DNA of 64,000 nt, taken from assembly GCF_004379255.2 (NCBI RefSeq), contig NC_056049.1, forward strand, positions 15,298,063 through 15,362,062, written 5' to 3'. The DNA comes from Salvia splendens (Eukaryota; Streptophyta; Magnoliopsida; Lamiales; Lamiaceae). Below, piece by piece: positions 22,453 through 33,334 of this stretch. Made by a program: the position numbers and the translations under genes. Position 1 is the first letter of the stretch. Each line of letters opens with the position of its first letter. The notes below the pieces were generated by a model. It saw only the letters and a program-made list of their open reading frames with translations. It searched no databases and had not been told where the DNA came from.

Positions 22453-22780
22453 ATTATTGTACTTTTTTTATTTATTGTAATTTTTTAAAATTATTGTACT
22501 TTTTTAAAATTATTGTACTTTTTAAAATTTTAATAGTATTATTAATGTTTCCCGTATATGTCTCGTAAATTAAATTCCGTATATTGTGGGATTGTTAATT
22601 ATTTCATTTTTATATAATTGTTATTAGTGATGTGGCTAGGCTATGGCTGGGCTATGGCTGAGCTATTTGCTTGTTTTGATGATGTGGCAGGAGGATTTTT
22701 AGTGCTGATGATGTGGCAGAAGGAGTTTGTGGTTAGGATATGGCTGGGATATTGCTCGGCTATTCCTATTGTGGATGGCC
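22453..22780 (+). other. Harbinger right subterminal region
   Basis: An AT-rich 3' region with several TTATTGTACTTTTT repeats (22455-22525), then repeated GATGTGGC and GGCTATGGCTGGGCTATGGCTG motifs (22630-22765) leading into the right TIR. No further coding sequence is seen. Confidence 0.7.
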
Positions 22781-22783
22781 TTA

Positions 22784-23755
22784 TATCTTCATGTGGAGGT
22801 TAATTTCGAACAGTGTCCCAGACGACACCAAACTCCAGTGGCGAAACATAAGTCTCGCGTCCAAGTGCCTCTGCTGCAACACACGGCCGGAGACTGAGTC
22901 CCTGCAACATCTTTTCGTTCGTGGGCAATGAGCAAGCAGGGTGTGGGGGTTCTTTGATAGGTGGTTTGCTGGATCGAGCGAGACACTATTGGAAGAGGAC
23001 ATTATCCCGGCCAAATTGGAAAGATGGGCTAGGAGAACATCACAGGATTCGAAAGAGCACTTAGCCCGAGTTGTACCCTGCCTTGTCTGCTGGTATCTCT
23101 GGGCTGAGCGGAATAACTCCCGCCACAACGGGGTCCGGTTCAGGGCACACATCGTTATTTGGCAGGTTCAACTCTACATCCAAAGACTAGTTGAAAGCGG
23201 GCGTATCCAACCGAAACACCTTGCGGGAGTTCGCTATGACAGCATTGGCATTTCACCACCCTAACCAAGAGCACCACCAAGGAGGGTCATGGTCATCAAG
23301 TGGCACCCACCCGACCAACCATGGCTCAAATTGAACACCAAAGGGATGCATGTCCCAGAACACGGGCGAGCGGGGGGAAGAATGGTTCTTAGAGAATACC
23401 AAGGTAATCTCATGACGGCCGGCGCCACGACAATTAGTGTGAGATGCGAGCTCGAATCGGAATTGGAGACCATGTGTATTGGATTAGCCGAAGCAAAGGA
23501 ACACAACCAACCGATCTGGGTTGAATCAAGCTCCCAACAAGTAATTGCGTTGACTGGCGCAGGGGAATGGGGCCCAGCAAATATCCGGCACTCGATGGTA
23601 AAATTGTGCCTACTGCGAGATGTGTGCACGTGTCGTTTCACTTACACCCGACCGGAAGGAAATAAGGCAGCGACCCTCCTAGCTCAATTGGGAGTCAAAA
23701 CTACCTCAACTAGAACATTTGATGCGAGAACAACACCAAGACTCCTCTGAGCCAT
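22784..23755 (+). pseudogene. LINE ORF2 C-terminus: rest of zf-RVT and RNase H
   Basis: It resumes the reading cut at 13283: YIFMWRLISNSVPDDTKLQWRNISLASKCLCCNTRPETESLQHLF, stop TGA at 22929-22931, then WARRTSQDSKEHLARVVPCLVCWYLWAERNNSRHN to about 23264. RNase H follows, with WLKLNTKGMHVPEHGRAGGR, ELESELETMCIGLAEAKE, IWVESSSQQ and RPEGNKAATLLAQLG. Two catalytic Asp positions are lost (NTDG to NTKG, ESDA to ESSS), and TGA at 23748 precedes AIIRLEHAG. The 3' tail runs to the A-run at 24044-24050. Confidence 0.88.
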
Positions 23756-24050
23756 CATTCGGTTGGAACACGCAGGGTCCCTAATGTTGGAATAGATTCG
23801 GATGGGGAAGACCCAAGTTAGACAAGAGGCTTGCATCGGGAATGGCCAGATGACATTTTGTTTTAATTTTGCATGTAATGTGGTGAGGATTAACTCGATG
23901 TCCCCCCAAGTGTGGAATGGGGACAACGAATTACTCCTCAAATTTGCTCTCATGTTACTTTTGGGCATGATGTTTTGTAATAGTGTCTGGTGGATATAAA
24001 GGGATGAGGGACCCACGAACCCTCCACCAACAAGGTGTTTGATTAAAAAA

Positions 24051-24727
24051 AAGTCTTTATGATATCTACTTTGATTATGCACTACTTTGACTTACCAAAT
24101 GGTGCGAGTTTTTCGCAACCCAAGAATCCTGGTATATTGGGTAGTGGTGATTGATATCTAGCAGTGCTAGGATTGTTATTATATTGAATCGTGCGTGAGG
24201 TGAGTCTTGTTTGATAACGTCCACAAGAGAAGCTCGAAACAAGGTTTTATTAATCGGAACCTAGCTAGTTGGAGTTTGATTACTCTATGAATAATAAATA
24301 AGCGTTTATTGCTAAGTCCACTCTTGGAGTTAATAATATGTTAGTTAATTAAGTTAATAGCAAACATTAATTAATTAATGGACGTTTCTATCTTAAGCGC
24401 GGGAATTGAACGACAAACAAATGGAAACCCAGAATACTTGTAATTTCGGATTTGGATGGGCACTACAATATTACTTCTGTAGTGGCTGCTCGTAATATTC
24501 CAATATAAGCTTATATTAAATTGTGGGTTCAATTTAATTAGTAAAAAGCTAATTGGAGAAGGCTATATCCAAATTATTCCATAGATCCCTGATTGTGCCC
24601 AATATGTGACTTAATATAAATAGGAGAGTAAAGGAAACAAAAAATACACTTAATATTTTCTCCAAATTTTCATCCCCCTCTCCTTGCACAAGAGGGACGA
24701 TTTTTCAGCTCCCTCCGTGAACATGAT
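24051..24727 (+). mobile_element. Copia 3' LTR, second part, truncated
   Basis: It starts with the right copy of the LINE target-site duplication (24051-24069) and continues the LTR split at 5727, including the TATA region (TAATATAAATAGGAG, about 24611). Compared with the other LTRs it lacks a block after TATCTAC and stops at about 24720-24727 (CTCCCTCCGTGA...), losing the last 350 bp or so where gypsy sequence joins. Confidence 0.85.
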
Positions 24728-25197
24728 GAAAAATTTAAGGCTATCTTGACGAACTGACAGCTTGACTAGATAGAAGAAGGGAGGGGGAAGAATCTGAGGC
24801 TGTAAACGCTTGGATTGACCTTAAACTTGTGGGGATGGCTGCTAGAAAAAATATCAGTTTATGCACTTATGTATTTTTTTTCTATGTGTTTTTTTTCTTA
24901 GTCTTGTTGTTTACGTATGTGTGTTCGTGTCTGTTTTCTGTGTCCAAGTTTTCTTAGGTCAAGGAGTCTTAGTTTAGTTTTCTTTTCTTAGGGTCGGTTA
25001 AAAGGGGAACATGCATTGAAACTTGCCTAATTTCTTTTTCTTGTCTTTCATGCTTGAGGACACGCATGGTTTAAGTGTGAGCAGTTTGATAAGGCTCGTT
25101 TCATGCATTGATTTTTGGTGATATTACATGCCTTTTTGGGGAGATAATGCGCAAATTTGAGATTAAGTGCAGATATTGGCTGGGTCAAGTAGATGCT
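24728..25197 (+). mobile_element. Gypsy element B: 3' internal end and LTR start (copy 1)
   Basis: It begins AATTTAAGGCTATCTTGACG, the same start as 37361. It contains a polypurine tract TTTAAGTGTGAGCAGTT (25070-25086) and the beginning of an LTR, TGATAAGGCTCGTTTCATGC (25087). The LTR is interrupted at ATGCT (25193-25197) by gypsy element A. Element B is related to but distinct from A, whose own 3' UTR (36640-36949) is a diverged homologue. Confidence 0.8.
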
Positions 25198-26678
25198 TGA
25201 TAAGGCTAATTTCATGCATCGGTTATGGGGTTAAATTCAACAATTTACGGGGTCTAACACATCTTTTAAGCCAGGTGTGTGGAAGAAATCGCCAGGTCCA
25301 GGAAGGAAGGAAGATAATCACCTGGAGAAGGAAATTGGCGAGAAGGTGAGCAGAATGGAGAAAAATTGCCAGACGGGGGAGATCATTAGCTGGAGGGAAG
25401 AACGGAGAATTCAAGAGAAAGCTTCTAGAAGATCGCCTCCACGTCTATAAAAGAGAGCACGCAACATACATGGAGGATTTTTTTAGGGGATTTTTGGGGC
25501 ATATACTTTTGGCTCTAAGCTCACTATCACACACTTCTACACACACTTGAGGTGATTTTCATTTCATTTTCAGATGGCTATTGTGTACCACCGTCCTCTT
25601 GTAGGGAGAAGAAACAATTTATTCGCTTTCATTTAATTTTTCTGTTCAGAATTCTATCGAGTCTTCGTTGTTCGAAGCTCGGCTTTAGTTATTTGTCGAA
25701 CCTTGCTTATCTATCTATGGAATTTCTATTTTCTATCATGATGATGTTGATTTTGAGTTTTGACGATGTTTGATTCTGAGTTTGGAGTTGTTTACTTGAA
25801 TGGATGATTTTCGCACTTGATCTGGTGAATTGGATTTGAATCGTGGTTGGATTGTTGTTGATCGGAGTGGATTTGTTAAATCGGAGTTCATGGAGTTGTT
25901 TTCGATCGTAGCTGGGTTCGGATTGCTTGGATCCGGAGTGGATTAAGCGTTCGACGTGTGGATCTGAAACAGAGTTGGTTAATTTTGCATGAATTTGTCG
26001 ACTCGTTTCTGTGTTTCTGTTTACTTCGACTAGTAGAAGTAGATCTGTTCGGTTTCCGATTAATCGCCAGTTTCCGACGTCCGAATTATTATGTTATGTT
26101 TAAATCTGGGTTATTACTCTGTTTTCTCCATGTTCGAGCTTGAATCAGGTGACGAGATACAGAACGTTGTTGGTTAAATTCATAGTTAGTTATTTGCAGC
26201 TTTTCATCCGTACTTTACTATTTTCGGAAAATGGTCCCCACTGCATGTTTGATTCCTGTTTAGCTAGATTAGGTAGTGGTTTGCTAGGTCGAGGAAGTTT
26301 GTTGAGATATTAAAGTTAAGATGATGTTTCATGCTTGCATGATGTTCTCTGTTTCCTAGGTCTAGTGTCAGCCAATTTTCATTCCCCAGCCTAGTTATAA
26401 TTTTCTCAACCCCAAAATTGCGTGGCAGCAGCCAACCCCCTTTCCAGAGTCTTTTAAATGCATTCTTACGCATCTGTCTTCGTGGGATCAATCCCTACTT
26501 CCCTGTACTAATTCATAGTATAGAGGGTTGAGGGTTTTGAATGCGGAATTTGTGTGTCCGACGACCAAGACTTCCAGGATCCTCTGAGTTCCTAGACCTT
26601 GTGATCTAGCGGATTCTTTGGGTTTGAGAAGCTTGACCAAGCACAAAAGCACACACAGTTTCCAAAGAGAGAGTTTCA
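25198..26678 (+). repeat. Left LTR of gypsy element A
   Basis: It runs from TGATAAGGCTAATTTCATGC to AGAGAGAGTTTCA, 1,481 bp. TATAAAAG at 25446-25453 is the probable TATA box. It is very similar to the solo LTR at 39319-40816 and to the start of the right LTR at 36950. Open frames in it (for example 25552-25773) are not genes. Confidence 0.9.
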
Positions 26679-26680
26679 AA

Positions 26681-26698
26681 TGGCGCTGTTGTCGGGGA
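26681..26698 (+). promoter_or_regulatory. Primer-binding site of gypsy element A
   Basis: TGGCGCTGTTGTCGGGGA, two bases after the LTR. It differs in two places from the tRNA-Asp-type site TGGCGCCGTTGCCGGGGA that is known from Athila elements; both changes are C to T. Confidence 0.8.
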
Positions 26699-26895
26699 TG
26701 GATGGCGTAGTTTATGATTGTGTTTAGAGATTTTGGCATATATAATTTTGATTTATCCTTTTTCTTTATTTTCAATTTATGAGCTGAGGCTCACGGTTTG
26801 GACACTGGAGTAACTCATCTGGGTGGAGAAACGATTGTTTTATTTGGCAGGTCAGGGAGACAGCATCTACGGTCACCACCAGATCGGGGTTAACC

Positions 26896-28514
26896 ATGGG
26901 AGATCCATTTCTGTTTGGTTCAGGAAGTGACGATGAGTGGAGTTCATCACGAAGGGAGGATCCCGAGTCGTCTTCAGAAACAAATACAGAGGAGAGAGAG
27001 ATCAGAGACATGGCACAGATGGTCGATCCAGATCCTGAGATCGGTTCGCTCACTGCCCATCTAGATGGTGAGCCAGCCCAGACTATAGTCACGAATCAGC
27101 GTTAGAGGGCCATCGAAATTAAGACAAATGTGCTAGGTATTCTACCGACGTTCTCCGGGCGTAGGAACGAGTGTCCATACGAGTTCCTAAATGAGTTTAG
27201 CAAGCTGTGCAGTATTCAGAAAAGGCCCAACGATGCAACGGAGGAAGAATATCACCTACGGGCAATTCCATTCGCCTTGAAGGGAGAGGCCAACACATGG
27301 TTGCTGAGGTTGCCTCATGATTCCATCCGTACCTGGAGAGATTTCAAGTTGGAGTTTCTGGATTATTTTTTCCCTTCAAACAAGATAAACGCCCTCAAGA
27401 AGGAAATCGTGGAGTGTAAGCAGGAGTACGATGAATCTCTGAGTCAATATTGGTCGTGATTCAAGGGATTGTTAGATGCTTGCCCGAATCATAGAATGAT
27501 CGAGGCAGAAATTTACTATCTGTTTTATGAAGGAGCAACCCCCGAATCAAAGGATCTGATGAATTCCTCGAGCGGGAGAAATTTCACAAAGAACAAGAGA
27601 AGTGAATCGAGAGAGATTTTGGGGAGGTTGATAGAAGCCAATAAGGCGTATGACAACCCGAGGAACATTATGAGGAGAGGGTCAGCAAATGCACTGAAGG
27701 AGCAAGGTGATGAAAGAGTCGAGGCGAGAATAGATAGGCTTGAGAATGCACTCTTGAGTGCAATCGAGAAGACCAACCCGCCAGCCTCACAAGAGAAAGA
27801 GAAAACTCTAGGCCTGAGAGAAGCTCCACTCCAGCTATACTTTGGCCATCAAGAGGGAGATTACCAAGCCCATGTGAATCCGATGGGGAGTTGGAATCCA
27901 GATGGGAGTTGGAATTAGGGGAAACAGAAGGAGGCACCATGGAGAACCCATCTAAATTTTAGATGGTCTGACAATGACCCGACCCAGCCACCTTCACAAC
28001 AGAACACCCAGTTTACACACCAACCAGAAAGGCAGACTAACTGGTCTAGGAGAAATCAGGAGGAGCAGAGCAACTGGAGCAACCGGAACCAGGGCGATCA
28101 TTCTAATTGGGGGAACATGAATCAAAACCACCAAGGGAACTCTTATGTGCCGCCACACCAAAGAACTACCCAGGAAATTATCAGAATTCCCAACCCAATT
28201 ACCAGGGGAACCAAGGGCCAGGAAATCAGTACAATAACAGTTCAGGAGGTCATGAAAACTTCCGCCAGAACCAAGGGATTGGACCGAACTTGAGTTCAGG
28301 ACTAAATTCTGGCCAACCCAACTCTAAGCCACTAAGGAATCTTGATGATATGGTGCATGATCTAGTCAGTTCTCAACAGCATATGCAGAACAACATGCAA
28401 TCCAACAATGATGTGGTGCATAAGCTTCAGGACACTCAGATGGAGCAGAAGGCAGCAATGGACATGATAGCAAGGCAATTGTCTCCGATCGCAACTTCCT
28501 TGAACGAGATGTGA
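26896..28514 (+). pseudogene. Gypsy A gag
   Basis: Gag forms the virus-like particle. The first frame (26896-27918) has stops TAG 27103, TGA 27457 and TAG 27916 but otherwise reads through. The retrotransposon gag domain is clear: GILPTFSGRRNECPYEFLNEF, YHLRAIPFALKGEANTWLLRLPHDSIRTWRDFKLEFLDYFFP (27250-27385), then ESLSQYWS and CPNHRMIEAEIYYLFYEGATPESKDLMNSSSG. A Gln/Asn-rich region follows (27930-28330) with a frame change near 28130. The last part (28320-28514) has LDDMVHDLVSSQQHMQNNMQ and ends at TGA 28512. No CCHC zinc knuckle is visible. Confidence 0.85.
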
Positions 28515-29520
28515 GGGAACGAAGGAAGGATTCCTGCCTCAGTCAAGCCAACAGACAGAGCTAACATCAGTCAAATCACTTTAAGATCTGGGCGTGGTTA
28601 TGAAGGTCCAGTGATGAGGAAGAATGAAGAAACACCTCCCGCTGAAGGCAGGGAAGGGAAGAACTCAGTTCCTGAACCTGGAAATTCACAGATAGGGAGT
28701 ACCGTAAGAGGAGATGACCTTCGAGAAGGTGATCTGGGGAGACCGCTACCTAGTGTGGCTGAACCGTTTTTCCTAGACCCAGAGCCAGAAGTGGAGAATG
28801 AAATAGTAAGGAAGGAGACGGGTGAGCTTTCAGCTGGAGGTTCTACAAGTGCAGGGAAACAATTGAAACCATTTCCGCACCGAGGAGAGACTAAGAAGAA
28901 GAAGAAGGATGAACCGGTGGATTTTATGGATATCTTTGGAAAGTTGGAAATCAACCTACCGTTCTTATAGGCTTTGAAACTGCCTGTCTTCACCAAATTC
29001 ATCCAGGAGTTCATAGCTGGAAAGACAAGACCCAGTGGGAAGATCCTGATTGGAGAAAACGTGTCAGTAGTGATTCAGAAACGAAGGATGCCCTCGAAAC
29101 GCACTGACCAAGGTATGTTCACCATACCCATTTCCATCTGTGATGTCAGAATTGAGCATGCTATGTGTGACTTAGGGGCGTCAATAAATGTTTTACCGCT
29201 TTCCATATACCAAAAGTTGGTAGGAGTAGGAATGGTGGATATGAAAGTGGTAATCCAATTGGCGGATAGGTCGTACATTTGTCCAGAGGGAGTCTAGCGG
29301 CATGCTTCTAGGTAGACCTTTTCTGCGTACCGCTAAGACCATTATCGATGTCTTTGATGGAACCATATGCCTGGATTATAATGGGGAAAAAATATACATT
29401 TAGCATAGATGAAGCAATGAAGAAACCATTAGATGTTGAGAATTTACATGTTGTCGATGTTAATAACCCCCTGGTCCAGGAATATCTTGAGACTGAGTTG
29501 ATGCAGGAGTAGATTGATAA
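28515..29520 (+). pseudogene. Gypsy A linker and aspartic protease
   Basis: In the frame of the preceding gag tail, the linker (ITLRSGRGYEGPVM, 28580-28615) leads through an acidic, low-complexity segment to LEINLPFL, TAG at 28968, then LKLPVFTKFIQEFIAGK. The retropepsin-like region reads ISICDVRIEHAMCDLGASINVLPLSIYQKL (29131-29220). DLGAS stands where retroviral-type proteases have DTG/DSG, as is common in Athila-type elements. The frame stops at 29295; remnants such as GMLLGRPFLRTAKTIIDVF follow in another frame. Confidence 0.8.
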
Positions 29521-29572
29521 TTCAGAGTTAAGTCACTCTATTGACAGAGAGGTAGTTGGTTGGTGTGAGGCA

Positions 29573-32500
29573 ATGCACACAAAGGGATTAACGGATGAGG
29601 AGCTAGCCGAAGCTATTTCAGAGTTTTGTAAAAATCCAGAGTCAGCCAGGTCAAGGGGATTAGCCCATGTGGCTAGTGTGGAAAATTCTTTTGGGTCTGA
29701 AAAGGGAATGATAACTGATGCGACAGGAAAAAATCCCTTGCCCCAGGAAACAAGTACCCCCAAGAAGGAACTGAAAACGCTCCCACCAGGCCTCAAGTAT
29801 GCCTATCTGGAAGAAAATGAGACTTCCCAGTAATCGTTAACAACAACTTGACCGAGGAACAGTAAAGGGAATTACTGGAGGTAATCAGAAGGAACAAGAA
29901 GGCAATAGGATGGACTCTCTCAGACCTAGTAGGAATCAGTCCTGATCTTCGCATGCACCACATCAGGTTGGAAGAAGGTGCAAAGGCCTATAGGGACTCA
30001 CAACGTAAGCTGAATCCAAACATGAGGGAGGAAGTTCTGAAGGAAGTTTTGAAGCTGTTTTCCCTAGGTATCATGTACTCCATTCCAAATAGTGAATGGG
30101 TAAGTCCAGTTCACATGGTGCCCAAAAAGTCAGGAATTCAGGTAGTTACGAATGACAAGAATGAATTAGTACCCACCTGACTTGTCACTGGGTGGAGGAT
30201 GTGCATAGACTACAGGAAGCGGAATGAGGCAACCAGGAAGGATCATTTCCCATTGCCCTTCATTGATCAGATGCTGGAGAGACTGGCCGGAAAGCAGTAC
30301 TTTTGTTTCCTTGACGGGTACAGTGGATACTTCCAGATCTATGTAGATCCCGAAGACCAAGAGAAGACTACGTTTACGTGCCCCTTTGGTACGTGAGCTT
30401 ATAGAAGAATGTCGTTTGTTCTGTGCAATGCGCTAGGCACTTTTCAACGCTGCATGATGAGTATCTTCTCAGATCTACTAGAGGTTTGTATTGAGATCTT
30501 CATAGATGACTTCACCGTATATGGGAACTCTTTCGATTCCTGTTTGGCAAACTTGGACGTAGTATTGAGGAGATGTCAGGAGAAGAATTTGGTCCTTAAC
30601 TTCGAAAAGTGTCACTTCATGGTACCCGAGGGAATCGACCTGGGCCATGTACTCTCGGAGAAGGGCATACAGGTGGACAAAGTAAAGGTCAATGTGATTT
30701 CGAAATTGCCTTACCCTACGAATCAGAAAGAAGTCAGGGGGTTCCTAGGGCATGCGGGTTTTTATAGAAGATTCATAAAGGACTTCGCGAAGATCGCTCA
30801 GCCACTTACCCATCTTTTGCACAATGATGTTGATTTCGTCTTTGACGAAGAGTGTAAAAAGGCATTTCAATTATTGAAACATAAACTAGTGTTTGCCCCT
30901 ATAATCAGGGCACCCGACTGGAGTTACACGTTTGCAATAATTTATGATGCAAGCGACTTCGCAATGGGGGTAGTACTAGGTCAAAGGATTGATGGAAGGA
31001 GTTACGTGATCTTCTATGCATCAAAGACACTCAACCAGACCCAGAAAAACTATGACACCACGAAGAAGGAAATGTTAGCAGTCGTGTAATCATTTGAGAA
31101 ATTTCGACCACACTTACTGGGGTCGAGAGTAATAGTTTTTACCGACCACGCGGCTATCAAGTACTTACTGGCGAAGAAAGAATCAAAGCCAAGGTTAATC
31201 CGGTGGGTGTTACTTCTGCAAGAGTTTGACTAGGAGGTGAGAGACAAAAATGGGACGGAGAATAAAGTGGCTGACCATCTGAGTCGGATCTTCCAGGGAG
31301 AGACTGAGGAAGCTATACCAGACGCATTCCCTGAGGAACATCTATACTACATCGGAGAATCTCCTAGGCCTATTAGTTGGGAGGCAATAATGGCGATAAC
31401 AGGTCCAGGAAATGCTGAGAAAGGGAAGTGTCAGCTGAACGCTGAACCTTGGTTCGCAGACCTGGAAAATTACTTGGTCACAGGAGAGGTGCCCAGTTCA
31501 CAAGAAATTTCACTGGCCTAGAAGATGAAGCTTAAGAGCGAGGCTAAGTATTATTTTTGGGACGATCCTTACTTGTGGAAGATGGGAGCTGACCAGGTAA
31601 TCAGGAGATGTATCCCCGAATGGGAGCAGAGGGATGTACTTAATCATTGCCATGCGTTGGCATGTGGAGGTCATTTTGGGCCAAGGAAGACTGCGAGGAA
31701 AGTCTTAGACAATGGATTTTATTGGCCTACATTACATAAGGACGCCTATGAGTTCTGTCAAAACTGTGGGCGATGCCAGCCAACTGGAGGAATTTCAAAG
31801 AGAGATGAGATGCCGCAGGTCCCAGTAATCGTTTGTGAAATCTTCGACGTCTGGGGGATGGATTTCATGGGCCCATTCCCATCTTCGTACGGAAACACGT
31901 ACATCCTTGTGGCCGTAGACTATGTGTCAAAGTGGATAGAAGCCAAAGCTACCACTTCTTGTGAATCCAAAGAGGTGGCTAAATTTCTTAGAGCTAACAT
32001 TTTTAACAGGTACGGTGTGCCCTGAGCTATTATATCTGACCAAGGAACGCATTTCCGTAACCAAACCATAGAAGCTCTAATGAAGAAATACGGAGTCCAC
32101 CACAGGCTTTCTACCCCTTACCACCCTCAGTCTAATGGTCTGGCAGAGATCTCGAACAGGGAGATCAAGACAATATTGGAGAAAACGGTGAACCCGTCAA
32201 GGAAGGATTGGAGCAAGAGGCTCGACGATGCATTGTGGGCCTACAGGACTGTGTATAAAACTCCTATTGGGATGTCGCCTTACAGGCTGGTGTTTGGCAA
32301 GATGTGCCATCTGCCCGTGGGAGTGGAGCATAGAGCGTATTGGGCGGTAAAGGAGATCAATATGAAACCCCAGGCTAGTGAGGAAGAAAGGAAACTGCAA
32401 CTTCAGGAGCTGGGGGAGTTAAGGCTTGAGTTGTATGAGTCCACAATGTGGTACAAGGAGAAGACAAAGTTGTGGCATGACAAAAACCTCCGGGTCAAGG

Positions 32501-32763
32501 AACTACAAGTGGGTCAGAAGGTGCTCCTCTTCCAGTCCAGGCTCAAGCTGATGCCTGAGAAGCTGAAATCCAAGTGGATTGGGTCATACACCATTGTTGG
32601 CCTTCGCGCGAATGGATCTGTGGAAATCCAGGGAAGTGCCACGAACTCTATCCCTTTCCTTGTTAATGGTCATCGAGTTAAAGTCTTTAGGGATAATTCG
32701 GAGTTGTGTGTAGTGGAGAAAGTGCCAGTACGCGCACTCTCTATTATCGTCAAATCGATCTAG
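29573..32763 (+). pseudogene. Gypsy A pol: reverse transcriptase, RNase H, integrase
   Basis: From 29953 to 32763 a single frame persists, with nonsense codons only: TGA 30178, TGA 30394, TAA 31087, TAG 31231, TAG 31519, TGA 32023. A pre-RT stretch is at 29573-29833 (LKTLPPGLKYAYLEENE). RT: MCIDYRKRNEATRKDHFPLPFIDQMLERLAGKQYFCFLDGYSGY and catalytic FIDD (30499-30510), then the Gly-rich GFLGHAGFYRRFIKDFAKIA connection. RNase H: IIYDASDFAMGVVLGQ and [23 protein letters not shown]. Integrase: H-H-C-C zinc finger ([12 protein letters not shown] ... CQNCGRC), the acidic residues in [19 protein letters not shown] and [11 protein letters not shown], and the C-terminal [26 protein letters not shown]. 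All catalytic motifs survive; only the stops inactivate it. Confidence 0.93.
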
Positions 32764-33334
32764 TGAGTAAGTATTCTCGATGAATTCTTGGGTCAGGTAA
32801 ATAGGAATGCATTTTTAATCTATACACTGAGCCATGGGATCTCGAGAATACATAATTGAAAGTGTAAATAGTTTAATTGCTTAAAAATAAAAAAAAAATT
32901 CGAAACACCAGACTTCTTAGGGATATTGTTGTCTCATATCGAATCCTTGACCTGGGAGTCTGGCGTTTCATCTTTGAAATTTTCCTAAGTGTGGTATTGC
33001 GGGAAATGGCATTTACATGGGGAGGGAGAGATTTTCGGACTAGAAGTTTTGGGAGGGAAGTTGGGATATTTTCGTAATTCAAATTTAAACTTGATGGGGA
33101 GGCGTACGGTTGCTTACATCACTCCTGCAACCGTTCGTCTCCCTTATCCAAAATACCCAATATTTTCTTCCCTTTTCTTTTATTTTATTTTCCAATTTAA
33201 CAAAAACCGAAACTCTCTCCACTCTATTTTCTCCCCCAAATCTTTTCTCTCACAATACCAACATTCCGCTAACCCTAATCAAGAAAAAAAAAGATTTTCT
33301 CCCAAGTTCTTGAAACTTTTGCAGAAAACAGATC
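32764..33334 (+). other. Spacer between pol and the 3' ORF of gypsy A
   Basis: Non-coding, with A/T runs and a pyrimidine-rich segment before the 3' ORF (33170-33330). A subgenomic transcript or splice acceptor could serve the ORF; nothing here proves it. Confidence 0.5.

Larger units (their letters stand above)
13287..22780 (+). mobile_element. PIF/Harbinger-type non-autonomous DNA transposon, split by copia
   Basis: Terminal inverted repeats begin GGCCATCCGCAATGG (13287) and, read from the right end, GGCCATCCACAATAG (22780). The flanking 3-bp duplication is TTA at 13284-13286 and 22781-22783, the PIF/Harbinger target. Without the copia insertion the element is 1,696 bp. It carries an ORF1-like (Myb/NAM-associated) gene but no DDE transposase, so it would depend on another element. 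It interrupts the LINE within zf-RVT; joining the flanks restores the WN-G-L...YIFMWRLISN reading. Confidence 0.9.
5728..24050 (+). mobile_element. LINE with 5' end, later interrupted twice
   Basis: This non-LTR retrotransposon is bounded by the 19-bp target-site duplication at 5709-5727 and 24051-24069, with an A-run at 24044-24050. The order is 5' UTR (5728-6168), ORF1 (6169-8225), a gap created by a minus-strand LINE (8229 to about 10745), the end of the endonuclease and the RT (about 10750-12450), part of zf-RVT (to 13283), a Harbinger insertion (13287-22780), then the rest of zf-RVT, RNase H and the 3' tail (22784-24050). The start of ORF2, including most of the endonuclease, is missing next to the inner LINE, so that insertion or a later event deleted host sequence. 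Confidence 0.85.

Noticed and set aside
22240..22568. Gly-rich and Arg-rich ORFs as independent genes
   Set aside because: The Gly/Asp-rich frame is the tail of the Harbinger ORF1-like protein; the Arg-rich one is its shifted reading.
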